64,000 nucleotides of DNA from Prevotella sp. (GTDB taxonomy: Bacteria; Bacteroidota; Bacteroidia; Bacteroidales; Bacteroidaceae): positions 1 through 64,000 of the forward strand of contig JAFZSR010000031.1 in the NCBI GenBank assembly GCA_017619275.1, read 5' to 3'. Position 1 is the first letter of the stretch; each line of letters begins with the position of its first letter. The notes below the pieces were generated by a model. The model did no database searches. It worked only from the letters and a program-made list of their open reading frames with translations, and had not been told where the DNA came from. Both the position numbers and the translations under genes were made by a program. Shown here in pieces: positions 1 to 8,458 of this stretch.

Positions 1-32
1 TAAAAAAACTACGAGAAATAGTCTTTTAAAGA

Positions 33-55
33 CCGCTCGACCTTTGGTCGCTTGC
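33..55. repeat. Short dispersed repeat, copy 1
   Basis: A 23-bp segment beginning ccgctcgacctttggtc is found again at 19723-19745 with one difference. Both copies lie in non-coding DNA and contain the small inverted repeat cgacc/ggtcg. The first 290 bases hold no convincing gene. They also contain the inverted repeat cggtct-aa-agaccg at 91-104. Confidence 0.6.
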
Positions 56-254
56 AAGGCAAGAACTTGAACAACTTTGACAACTCATTACGGTCTAAAG
101 ACCGTTTTCCTCTATAAATAGTAATCGTTTTTATTCTACTGGTGTAAAGGAAATGCTTTATCTGGGTTTGGGGTTCTTAGACAAAGAAAAAAATGAAAAA
201 AGTTGGCGTTTCCGTAAAATAATAATGGGTCTGAAGTGTCTTATATATAGATGT

Positions 255-270
255 ACCCCCAAAATGGGGT
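255..270. repeat. Small inverted repeat before the sigma-factor gene
   Basis: The arms acccc (255-259) and ggggt (266-270) could form a five-pair hairpin 20 bases before the ATG at 291. It may be part of the leader of the sigma-factor mRNA. No clear TAnnTTTG promoter box was seen in front of it. Confidence 0.3.
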
Positions 271-290
271 GCAAATATGAATAGACTGAT

Positions 291-770
291 ATGCTTGAAC
301 ACAGAATACTTGAACAGCTTTTCCGCCTGAACTACAGCAAGATGATTCATCTGGCCAGCATCCTGCTGGGCAACGACGAAGAGGCTGAGGACGTGGTGCA
401 GGACATCTTCTTGCGAGTAGCTGCCAGCGACATTCCTCCCCAGAATGGCAGTTATCTGCTTACCGCCGTGCGCAATGCCTGTCTGAACAGAATCCGACAG
501 ATGCAGTTGCACGACAAAGTAAAGGGCTTGCTACCCGTAGAAGATGAAGCCGACCTGCAACCCATTGACAAACGGATGGAACGGCTCGACGATATTGCCG
601 CCTACGTTGACCAGCAACTGGAGGAACCACACCGCAGCATCTTCCACCTGCGTTTCGATGAAGACCTGACCGTAGGCGAGATTGCCCGTCGGCTGGGTCT
701 CAACCCAAACACCGCCTACAAGTATCTCACACAGTGCATTCAGCAAATCAGACACCACTTCGAGAAGTAA
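291..770 (+). CDS. ECF-type RNA polymerase sigma factor
   Basis: A 159-residue sigma-70 family factor of the extracytoplasmic-function class. Region 2 spans about residues 5-45 and includes the acidic motif NDEEAEDVVQDIFLRV, which is typical of core-RNAP binding. Region 4 is near the C-terminus, with a helix-turn-helix around VGEIARRLGLNPNTAYKYL. It contains only regions 2 and 4, as expected for ECF factors. The ATG at 291 is used because nearby upstream ATGs are out of frame. It is followed after 16 bp by a FecR-like regulator and then by an outer-membrane receptor, the usual Bacteroidota trans-envelope signalling cassette. By family knowledge it would be released from its anti-sigma partner when the receptor is occupied and would then transcribe the operon. 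The inducing ligand cannot be read from the sequence. Confidence 0.92.
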   Translation: MLEHRILEQLFRLNYSKMIHLASILLGNDEEAEDVVQDIFLRVAASDIPPQNGSYLLTAVRNACLNRIRQMQLHDKVKGLLPVEDEADLQPIDKRMERLDDIAAYVDQQLEEPHRSIFHLRFDEDLTVGEIARRLGLNPNTAYKYLTQCIQQIRHHFEK

Positions 771-786
771 TAAAACGAAAACAACT

Positions 787-1446
787 ATGACCAACGACAA
801 CATCCGCCAGCTGCTGGAAATGCTCGACAATCCCGATGCCTACACCGAGCAGGAAATCCAGGACATCATCAACCGTGATGAAGATACGCGCGAGACCTAC
901 TGCCTGATGGTAGAGGCCAAACGCAGCAGCCGCCATCGCCGAAGCCATACACCTGAAGATACAGATGCCGCCTGGCAGAAATTCAGCAATCAGCTCCAGC
1001 CTAAACAACAAGGCATTGGCTGGATGAAGATAGCAGCATCCTTCATCGGCGTGCTACTCATATCGGGCATCGCCTTTGCCGCCATCCACCTTGTGCGTAG
1101 CGTGACAGGCGATGTGAAATTCCCTACGCAGGAGACGCAGATTTCAAATTCGCACCAACAGGAAGCCGTTGCCGGCACGATAGCCAAAGACACCGTCACG
1201 GTGCGACCCGTCGTCTACGACAACATCCCACTGGAGAAGATGCTGCCGGAGATAGCCGCGCACTACGATGTGAAGGTTACTTTCGCCAACGACGAAGCCC
1301 GTGGGCTCCGATTCCGCTTTGTATGGAATCCGCAACAGGGCATTGAGCAGGTGGTCAACGACCTCAACCAGTTCGAGCGTCTGACTGTCACACTGAAGGA
1401 AAAGCTAATCACGATAGACGTGTTGTTGAACGTCAGCGAAAAATAG
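787..1446 (+). CDS. FecR-like anti-sigma regulator with DUF4974-type C-terminus
   Basis: A 219-residue single-pass inner-membrane protein. The cytoplasmic N-terminus (about 1-78) is followed by one transmembrane helix (about 80-103, IAASFIGVLLISGIAFAAIH). The periplasmic C-terminus has the DUF4974/STN-like fold seen at the end of Bacteroidota FecR proteins: VYDNIPLEKMLPEIAAHY, then YDVKVTFAN, ending in EKLITIDV. The middle FecR domain is much shorter than usual (full FecR proteins are about 320-400 residues), so this is a reduced form. The ATG at 787 was chosen over the in-frame ATG at 682 because 682 lies inside the sigma gene and 787 gives a normal start 16 bp after the sigma stop. Predicted role: hold the ECF factor inactive until the receptor at 1456-4020 signals. 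Confidence 0.85.
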   Translation: MTNDNIRQLLEMLDNPDAYTEQEIQDIINRDEDTRETYCLMVEAKRSSRHRRSHTPEDTDAAWQKFSNQLQPKQQGIGWMKIAASFIGVLLISGIAFAAIHLVRSVTGDVKFPTQETQISNSHQQEAVAGTIAKDTVTVRPVVYDNIPLEKMLPEIAAHYDVKVTFANDEARGLRFRFVWNPQQGIEQVVNDLNQFERLTVTLKEKLITIDVLLNVSEK

Positions 1447-1455
1447 TCGGCCGCC

Positions 1456-4020
1456 ATGAACAGACATTTATTGTCCCTCTTTCTTTCCCTACTGCTGGCT
1501 GTCGGCACACAGGCACAAAGGCCACGGGAAGGCGAGCATAGCTCGGGAATGAAACGCATATCGCAAGAATATAATAATGTGTCGCTCTCCGATGCACTCA
1601 GCCAACTCGCCGAGCAGCAGACCGACTACGCCATTATGTTCCTCTACAACGAGCTGGAGGACTTCCGCATTACCACCACCGTCAACCGCAAAACGCTACC
1701 CGATGCCATCCAGCAGATGATAGGCTTCTACCCCATCCGCATGACCATTGACGACAGCAACCCCGAAGGAAAGAAAATTTTTGTGGAGTGTACGCACAAG
1801 ACCGACCGCCACCTCACGGGAACTATTGTCGACGAACAAGGCGTGCCTGTGGCCTACGCCAATATCGCCGTGCTCCATCCTGCAGACTCCACCCTGCTCG
1901 GTGGTGGGGTCAGCAACGAGAGCGGCTACTTCGCCATCCCCTTTGAACAGCCCATGGTTCTCGCCCGCATCTCCTACATCGGTTATAAAACCATCTACAA
2001 ACAATGCACCACGGAGGATATGGGCACAATACGTCTACAGCCCGAAGTTTATACCATCAACGGTGTGCAAGTGAAAGGCGAACGCCTGATAGTCAAGGCA
2101 GAGAACGGACATCTGACGTATAACATGGAACAATTGTTGGAAATCCTTCCTGCCGACAATGCCTACGAGGCACTGACCCGTATCCCCGGTGTAAGCGAGA
2201 TGAATGGCAGCATCATGTTCTCTGGTCAGGCCGTGACGCTTATCATCAACGGCAAGCCAACAACACTGAGTGCCGAGAAAGTGGTTGAGCGGCTGAGGCA
2301 GATGCCTGCTACCATGCTGGCCAAGGCAGAGGTAATGCCATCGGCTCCGCCCAAATACCACGTGCGAGGCATGGCCATCAACATCGTCACAAAAGACTTT
2401 ACAGGAACAAACCAGCTATCAGGCCAGCTGATGGGCGGTTGGCGGCACAACAAGTATGGCACAGGCTATGGGGGCGGCAGCATGATCTACAACCACGGCA
2501 AACTGAGCATGGACGCGTCGTACATGTTCACCGACGGCACAGGTTACGGACAGGCGGAGCACGAGGCCAACCACCCGCTGGGCAACCAACGCATGGCCTA
2601 CAGCGACAAGACCCGCAACCGTAGCGACGGCGTGGATCACGACTATCACATTGGTCTCGACTATGCCATCGGCGATGACCACCGGCTCAGCCTGGTTTAT
2701 ACGGGCCAGTGGAACAGTACCCGTTCTACGAATACCACTACGGGTACGGCGCAGTCTACGCAACACTCCCGCCAGCATACCTACCTGCATAATGTCGACG
2801 CTTCCTATGCGGCACCATTCGGCCTGCAACTCGGAGCGTCTTACACCAACTATCAGGAGCCTCGCACACAAAGCCTTGAGGGAAAGCTGTACGACATCAG
2901 CCGCGACCTCTCGGTCGACAGCCGACAGAAGGTGAGCAAGTGGCTTTTTACGGCCGACCAGACCCACTCGCTGCCGAAAGGGTGGGAACTGAACTATGGC
3001 GGCAAGGCACAGTTTACCAACAACTACAGCTATCAGACCACACTCGATGCCAACCAACAGCCCATGCCCGATGCCACGTCGCACGTTGATTACGACGAGC
3101 GCATAGTGAATGGCTATGCGGGATTGAGCAAGCAGATAGGCAAGTCGCTGAGCCTTGACGCCTCGGTGACGGCGGAGCAATATCATGCCACCAAGTGGGA
3201 TGAGTGGCGCATCTATCCGCAGTTCAATGCCATGTGGAACATCAATGCCATGAACATGCTCAACCTCTCGTTCAGCAGTGAGGCGCAGTACCCTTCCTAC
3301 TGGAGCACCATGAGCAGTATCTACTACGCCTCGGCCTACAGCGAGATTTGGGGCAATCCCGACTTGAAACCGATGTCGGAATACAACATCAACCTGACGT
3401 GGCAGTTCAAACGTAAATACACTTTTACGGCCTTTGTCGGACTCGAACCCGACTACTTCGTGCAAATGGCCTACCAGCCTTCCGACCGCATGGCCGTGGT
3501 GATGAAGGAGACCAACTTCGACTATTCCAACCACTTCGGCCTGCAAGCCTCGGCGCAGTTCCGTGTTGGCAGCTGGCTCAACGGCAGCGCCATGGCCACA
3601 GCCCTCTATCGCCACGACAAGACCGACCATTTCTTCGACCTGCCCATCGACCGCACTTGCCTTGCGGGCATCTTTAGCGGTATGGCAGCAGCCAAACTGT
3701 CGTCACGGCACAATATCAAGCTCATCCTCAATCCGTTCTTCCAGACGAAGGCCATTCAGGGCGTCTATGACATCGATCCGTTTCTGCGGCTTAATGCCAC
3801 GCTTCGCTATACCTCCAAGGATGGCAAGTGGAGTCTTGTGGCAAAAGGCGAGAACATTCTGAATGCCAACATCAGCACGCGCTCCACCATTGGCAATCAA
3901 GACTATGCTATGCGCATCTGGATGCCCTACACCAACTATTCCCTCACCGCCATCTATCGCATCGGCAACTTCAAGGAGAAGAAAAAGAAGGAGGTTGACA
4001 CCTCGCGAATGGGATATTAA
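1456..4020 (+). CDS. Outer-membrane beta-barrel receptor, STN plus carboxypeptidase-like N-terminus
   Basis: An 854-residue outer-membrane protein with a signal peptide at about 1-21 (ending VGTQAQ). The order of domains is: an STN-like signalling domain (about 30-110; VSLSDALSQLAEQQTDYAIM), a CarboxypepD-regulatory-like beta-sandwich (about 118-200; LTGTIVDEQGVPVAYANIAV), a plug-like region (about 215-320) and a large beta-barrel of the OMP_b-brl_3 type. The STN domain normally contacts the FecR-like anti-sigma protein across the periplasm, which fits the two genes upstream. No SusD partner follows; the next gene is a PstS-like lipoprotein, so this is not a standard polysaccharide utilisation pair. 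The substrate is unknown. Spacing to the anti-sigma gene is 9 bp, so all three are probably one transcript. Confidence 0.88.
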   Translation: MNRHLLSLFLSLLLAVGTQAQRPREGEHSSGMKRISQEYNNVSLSDALSQLAEQQTDYAIMFLYNELEDFRITTTVNRKTLPDAIQQMIGFYPIRMTIDDSNPEGKKIFVECTHKTDRHLTGTIVDEQGVPVAYANIAVLHPADSTLLGGGVSNESGYFAIPFEQPMVLARISYIGYKTIYKQCTTEDMGTIRLQPEVYTINGVQVKGERLIVKAENGHLTYNMEQLLEILPADNAYEALTRIPGVSEMNGSIMFSGQAVTLIINGKPTTLSAEKVVERLRQMPATMLAKAEVMPSAPPKYHVRGMAINIVTKDFTGTNQLSGQLMGGWRHNKYGTGYGGGSMIYNHGKLSMDASYMFTDGTGYGQAEHEANHPLGNQRMAYSDKTRNRSDGVDHDYHIGLDYAIGDDHRLSLVYTGQWNSTRSTNTTTGTAQSTQHSRQHTYLHNVDASYAAPFGLQLGASYTNYQEPRTQSLEGKLYDISRDLSVDSRQKVSKWLFTADQTHSLPKGWELNYGGKAQFTNNYSYQTTLDANQQPMPDATSHVDYDERIVNGYAGLSKQIGKSLSLDASVTAEQYHATKWDEWRIYPQFNAMWNINAMNMLNLSFSSEAQYPSYWSTMSSIYYASAYSEIWGNPDLKPMSEYNINLTWQFKRKYTFTAFVGLEPDYFVQMAYQPSDRMAVVMKETNFDYSNHFGLQASAQFRVGSWLNGSAMATALYRHDKTDHFFDLPIDRTCLAGIFSGMAAAKLSSRHNIKLILNPFFQTKAIQGVYDIDPFLRLNATLRYTSKDGKWSLVAKGENILNANISTRSTIGNQDYAMRIWMPYTNYSLTAIYRIGNFKEKKKKEVDTSRMGY

Positions 4021-4123
4021 GAAAATGGTCGCTTATTTGGAACAATTAACGTGGAACGGTGCAAGATTTTCGGCTTTTGGTGTTTAAGCAGATAAAAGCA
4101 TAAACATCAAAATCATAACGAAA

Positions 4124-5128
4124 ATGAAAACAACGAAGATTTGGAGCATCCTGTTTGTGATGCTTGCTGCCTTTCCCCTCGCCTCGTGCAGCGACAAAGA
4201 AGATGAGCCCATTTTGATTATTGACCCCGTTGAGGTTGGCTTGGAAGCGCCAACGGCAACAACGCCACTCAGCCTTTCCAATGCACCTGTCGTCGACGGC
4301 TCAGATTCCACAGAGCCATTGAGAAACCTACTGATGTGCCGACTACTCGGCATCGACTGCCAATGGCTGCAGCGTTTATATTCCAACTCGACGTGGTGCG
4401 TCACACCGCAATGGCAATCGTTGAGCAAGGAGGACAAATCCACCTTGCAACGTATCCTTCAAAACCGCAACACCCACGGCTCGTTCGTAGGTTTGATTGA
4501 CGGCGAGAACGACATCATCGTCACGGCCCGCGGCATCAGCCGTGACGAACAGAAGTATGCCGACGAGAAAGGCGCCGAGCTGCTCTCCCGCCCTGTGGCA
4601 AAAGATGCCTTCGTGTTTATCGTCAACCCGAAGAACCCCGTCCGCAACCTCACGATTGAGCAGATTCAGAAGATTTACACCGGCCAAATCCGAAATTGGA
4701 AAGAGGTGGGAGGCAACGACGCCACTATCAATCCCTACGTGCGCAATCCCAACTCCGGCAGCCAAGAGAAGATGGAAACCATCGTAATGGCTGGACTGAC
4801 GATGATTGACTGGCCTGAAATGGTTGGCTATGTGATGCTCGACCCGTATTTCCAATTGGAGAACGACGAAAATGGCATTGCTTACACTCCGTTCTACTAT
4901 TATGACACCATCGTGAACAATGAGAGCACAAAGGTGATTGGCGTCAACGGTGTGGTACCCAGCAAGCAGACCATTGAGGACAACAGCTACCCCTACGTCA
5001 CCCATGTCATGGCCAGCGTCCGTGCCGACGTCGACAAGTCGAGCACGGCCTACCAACTATTTTTTCAACTTGCCACGGGGCAGCACAATGACATCGTGAA
5101 AGAAAGTGGATACATTGTATATCACTAA
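4124..5128 (+). CDS. PstS-like substrate-binding lipoprotein
   Basis: A 334-residue lipoprotein (lipobox FPLASC, Cys22) with acidic residues after the cysteine (SDKEDE), suggestive of surface export. The body matches the PBP_like_2/PstS fold: DGSDSTEPL near residue 60 resembles the anion-binding loop, the hinge region reads LTIEQIQKIYTGQIRNWK, and RNPNSGSQEKME supplies a second ligand-facing segment. No pstC, pstA or pstB genes are nearby, so transport by an ABC system is not supported here. It could bind a phosphate-like anion and hand it to, or sense it for, the receptor just upstream. The gene follows the receptor after 103 bp without an obvious promoter. Its stop codon (5126-5128) directly abuts the stop of the convergent protease gene, leaving no room for a terminator. 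Confidence 0.8.
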   Translation: MKTTKIWSILFVMLAAFPLASCSDKEDEPILIIDPVEVGLEAPTATTPLSLSNAPVVDGSDSTEPLRNLLMCRLLGIDCQWLQRLYSNSTWCVTPQWQSLSKEDKSTLQRILQNRNTHGSFVGLIDGENDIIVTARGISRDEQKYADEKGAELLSRPVAKDAFVFIVNPKNPVRNLTIEQIQKIYTGQIRNWKEVGGNDATINPYVRNPNSGSQEKMETIVMAGLTMIDWPEMVGYVMLDPYFQLENDENGIAYTPFYYYDTIVNNESTKVIGVNGVVPSKQTIEDNSYPYVTHVMASVRADVDKSSTAYQLFFQLATGQHNDIVKESGYIVYH

Positions 5129-7306
5129 CTACCGTCTGGCAGCTGGCAGGAATTCACTGAAGGAGTTGGTGAACATGTTGCCGTAGTGCTGATAATTGTA
5201 CATGGTGGCATGCGAGCCTACCGTTTGCCGGGCTACGTGATAGTAGAGGTTGCGCATGGTGATGTCGGGGCGCTGCTTCACTGCCTCGCAGAAGGCGCGT
5301 GTGAATCCGTTGGAGAGCCAGATGTTCATCTGGGGGTCCATGATGTCGGCCATCGACGATTCCGAGGCGTTGGCGGCGGTGAGCAGCAGCACGCCGCGCT
5401 CGCCCTCGCATTCCTGGGCGATGCTGCCAGAGTAGCAGGCCTCGGTGACAAAGAACAGCTTGCGGAACTTGCCCTGCTGTTGCATGGAGGCGAGTAGCTC
5501 CTTGAACTGTCGGTCGTAGATGTCGTCGCGGTCGAGGAAGAGCGCGCCGTCCTGCCCGTGTCCGCTCCAGAAGAGGAACACGTTGTCGGTGGCGGTGGAG
5601 GGGAGCACGGTGGGTGTGCGCTGGCTCTGCTGGCCGGTCAAGATGTTGAATAGGTCTTCGCTTCGAAGCTGCGATGGACGGTAGTCGATGGTGACATCGT
5701 GATAGAGGTTTTCGCCGTCGGGGAAGACACGCACCTCACCGCGATGGATGTTATGTTCGTCGTTGACGATGTCGCCCTCAAGGATGAAGATGATGTGGTC
5801 GTCGTCGTAGCCATACTGCTTCAGCATTTGGTAGACGTCGAGCGCGTCGGCCTGATGGCGGTAGTTGCGCCAGCCGGTGGAGGCGGCCACCACAACGGCG
5901 TAGTTGCCAGTGCATTCGCCATAGTTGGAATCGATTTGCGAGGGGTCGAAAGAGTCTTCCACATTTGCATTGAGCTGCCATAGCTGCTCGTTTGAGACGG
6001 AGCGCCGCGCATCGTTGAGGGTGATGTATTGGATGGTGGTGTACTGGTTGTCGCTAAGCTTCCAATGGCGGTAGGTGGTGTTTAGGAGCGAAGCATGGTA
6101 GCGCTTGTCGAAGGTCCAGTCGCCCAAGGCTCCGGCAGGGCTCACCACCACGCCCTTCTGCAAGAGGCTGAAAAAGAGGCGCGCATCGGTGGGGAGCCAA
6201 GAGAAGTACACCAGGTCTTCGGCATCCACCAGCTTGACGATGGAGCCGTTGACATCGTCGGGGTTGATGGTGAGGGCGTAGGTCAGCATGTAAAGGGCGT
6301 CGAAGAGCTGCGCCTCGCCGCCTATGGGGTCGTTGTTGCTTCCGAAGAACGAATGGTAGGCGGGCACGAAGCCCGATGTGGCGGCAGCAGCGATGTCGAT
6401 ACCCTCGTAATCGCGACCAATGGATGAATGGGTCAGTTCATCGCCGACGGAGGCGTCGCTGCAAAGCGTGAATGGATAGTTGTGCCCTTTGTTTGGTCGG
6501 CTGGTAAGGTTGCACGATATTTCATCGTAGCGCACCAACTCTTGGGGCGTCTTTGGCACGAAAAGCAATACGCTATTTATCGTGTCGTGCGCAGTGGAAG
6601 AATATAATTCAACCAAGTCGTCAACGGCATTATACAAGGAGGCGTCGTCGGTGTAGGTGCAGACGGTGTCGACTTTAAGCCCTGCCTCGCAGGCGAAGAA
6701 GCCCAGCCAATTGCGGAAGGTGGAGCCATAGCTATAGGAACTTGCCTCGGCGCGCACGTCGTCGTGGTTCACCAGCAGACTGACGCTCTTGGCCTTGCGT
6801 GCGAGGGCACATGAGAGCATCACTTCAATCTGCCCGATGTCGCTCTGCGTGAGATGGAATACATAGGGCGACTCGGCGTAGAGGCGCTGCAGTTCTGCCG
6901 ACGTGCACTGGGGCAGGATGAGCGTGGTCTCGTGCTGGGCACAGATGGCGGCGGCGGTGTAGGCATTGTCGGTCTTCATGGGGCCGATAATGGCCTTGAA
7001 CTGTGGGTCGGCATCGACGCGGCTGATGAAGGAGGGCAGTCCTTCGGTATTGTCTTCGTCGAACCATTCCAACTCCAGTTTGACACGTCTCTGCAGGGTG
7101 TCTTGCGCAATCTCCAGATTCTCCAGTGCCCATTGTGCAACATTCTCCCATCGGCTCTGTTGGGAGCCGGGCATGACGATGGCCACCTTGTAGGTTTCCA
7201 CCACCTGTCCCCTCCTGCGTCCACCGTGGGTTTCCTCATCATCGTGGCAAGACGACAAGAGGAAGGCAAGGCATGCCATTATGAATAGAGTCTGCTTCTT
7301 CTTCAT
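5129..7306 (-). CDS. Surface lipoprotein: type I binding-protein-like domain fused to C13 legumain-family protease
   Basis: A 725-residue lipoprotein (lipobox FLLSSC, Cys20) followed by HDDEE, an acidic surface-export-like tag. Residues about 40-455 resemble a type I periplasmic binding protein (branched-chain amino-acid receptor type): VAIVMPGSQQSRWENVAQWA, then AIIGPMKTDNAYTAAAICAQ. Residues about 466-725 are a peptidase C13 domain: NYAVVVAASTGW, catalytic His583 in FLFWSGHGQDG, and catalytic Cys624 in FVTEACYSGS, followed by LTAANASESS. Both residues were checked in the DNA (codons at 5558-5560 and 5435-5437). C13 enzymes are clan CD proteases, which often cut after Asn or Asp. The start overlaps the stop of the upstream BMP-like gene by the ATGA type. 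It is the last gene of the MACPF run, so a role in processing or sensing for those proteins is inferred. Confidence 0.85.
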   Translation of the reverse strand: MKKKQTLFIMACLAFLLSSCHDDEETHGGRRRGQVVETYKVAIVMPGSQQSRWENVAQWALENLEIAQDTLQRRVKLELEWFDEDNTEGLPSFISRVDADPQFKAIIGPMKTDNAYTAAAICAQHETTLILPQCTSAELQRLYAESPYVFHLTQSDIGQIEVMLSCALARKAKSVSLLVNHDDVRAEASSYSYGSTFRNWLGFFACEAGLKVDTVCTYTDDASLYNAVDDLVELYSSTAHDTINSVLLFVPKTPQELVRYDEISCNLTSRPNKGHNYPFTLCSDASVGDELTHSSIGRDYEGIDIAAAATSGFVPAYHSFFGSNNDPIGGEAQLFDALYMLTYALTINPDDVNGSIVKLVDAEDLVYFSWLPTDARLFFSLLQKGVVVSPAGALGDWTFDKRYHASLLNTTYRHWKLSDNQYTTIQYITLNDARRSVSNEQLWQLNANVEDSFDPSQIDSNYGECTGNYAVVVAASTGWRNYRHQADALDVYQMLKQYGYDDDHIIFILEGDIVNDEHNIHRGEVRVFPDGENLYHDVTIDYRPSQLRSEDLFNILTGQQSQRTPTVLPSTATDNVFLFWSGHGQDGALFLDRDDIYDRQFKELLASMQQQGKFRKLFFVTEACYSGSIAQECEGERGVLLLTAANASESSMADIMDPQMNIWLSNGFTRAFCEAVKQRPDITMRNLYYHVARQTVGSHATMYNYQHYGNMFTNSFSEFLPAARR

Positions 7307-8457
7307 CTTTCCTGCTTTTTGCGTACGTATTCTTCTTCTTTCTCAATGGCCTCGGAAATGAATTTCTCCAGACTGTCGGCAATGACCAAGTCGTCGGCAG
7401 CTGATTCAGTGCCATCGGGCGAAAGCCATCGCAGGATGCTGTAGTAGCTGTATCTGCTCAGCTCAAAATGGTGGCGGTAGGAGTCTTTCAAGCCGTAGGA
7501 GGCTTTCTGGGGCCAGGGCGTTCCTTCAACCCACTGCTCAAGATACATTTGGAGAAGCCCCGTGATGGGCAGGACGAGCGAGAACGGTATGTTCGGAGTG
7601 ATGTCGCAATAGTCCTTGTCCACGCCAATGGCATTGACGCTCCACATCGACGACAGGGTGTTGACATAGGCATAGACGCCCAGGTTGGAGCCGCCCGCCA
7701 AGGGGAAGATGCAGAGTCCGGGGAACGACCAGTCAACAGCTCCGGCGTGCACGTGTGGGGGCACCACTGCCTCCACGATGCTGTCGCAGATGAGCATGGC
7801 CCGCCCAGCATCGTCGAAGCCGCTCAGGTCGTCGGCCAGGTATTTCACCACGGGAGTGAAGGCTCCCGCCACGCCATAGCCATCGAGGAATCCCTGCACG
7901 GCATCGTCGAGCTGTGGGTCGCCCGTCCGAGCCGCCAACACCAGTGCATGCGCGCCGCTGACCATTCGCCCCGCCACATAGCTGGCTCCATAGCGCTGAA
8001 TGCTGAACGAAGATACGCCTTTGGGCAGGTTGGCACCCTCATCCTCGAACAGCAGCACCTGCGCCCCTGTGGTGCTGATGTCGCCGAACTCACGGGCAAT
8101 CTCACTATAATCCGACCCGTTCATCACGATGAGTTGCTGCTGCCCATCGTCGGCAGAGGAAAGGGCTGACGCCCAGATAGTGCTTAAGATGTATAGTCGA
8201 GCACTTTCCAGGCTCTGGGGATTCATGAAATGAGCCTCCACTTCGGGATGAATCTTGAGAAAGTGCATCTCTGCCTCCATAATCATGTCGTTATATCCAT
8301 TGTCGCCTGGTCCGTTCACCGAATTGATGAAATAGACGCAGTGTGCGGCTTTGCTTTGGCCATCGTCGTCGTCATGGCAGGCCACCATGCAACACGCCGT
8401 CGCAAGCAGCATGCAGAGACGCAAGGTGATGGAAAAGAGGCGCGTTAGAGTCATCAT
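7303..8457 (-). CDS. BMP/PnrA-like binding lipoprotein
   Basis: A 384-residue lipoprotein: lipobox CCMVAC with Cys27, then HDDDD. The body resembles the BMP (basic membrane protein, PnrA) family of type I binding proteins. It has NGPGDNGYND near the N-terminus, YGASYVAGRMV in the middle and NAIGVDKDYCDITPNIPFS late, which matches the family's VGVDxD segment. BMP proteins usually bind nucleosides or related ligands for an ABC importer, but no permease or ATPase is present here, so ligand sensing on the cell surface is more likely. The start at 8457 (MMTLTRLF) was chosen over 8526 because it gives a proper signal peptide and lies one base after the upstream MACPF stop. The stop overlaps the protease start. 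Family assignment is moderate. Confidence 0.7.
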   Translation of the reverse strand: MMTLTRLFSITLRLCMLLATACCMVACHDDDDGQSKAAHCVYFINSVNGPGDNGYNDMIMEAEMHFLKIHPEVEAHFMNPQSLESARLYILSTIWASALSSADDGQQQLIVMNGSDYSEIAREFGDISTTGAQVLLFEDEGANLPKGVSSFSIQRYGASYVAGRMVSGAHALVLAARTGDPQLDDAVQGFLDGYGVAGAFTPVVKYLADDLSGFDDAGRAMLICDSIVEAVVPPHVHAGAVDWSFPGLCIFPLAGGSNLGVYAYVNTLSSMWSVNAIGVDKDYCDITPNIPFSLVLPITGLLQMYLEQWVEGTPWPQKASYGLKDSYRHHFELSRYSYYSILRWLSPDGTESAADDLVIADSLEKFISEAIEKEEEYVRKKQER

Positions 8458-8458
8458 A

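Noticed and set aside
2419..3630. A 403-codon open frame opposite the outer-membrane receptor
   Set aside because: The composition (His/Val/Arg-rich) is typical of reverse-strand shadows. The receptor frame is intact and matches family architecture.
4124..5128. Calling the PstS-like gene phosphate-transport pstS
   Set aside because: No pstC, pstA, pstB or phoU nearby, and the genetic context is a sigma/receptor cassette. Only the fold is supported.
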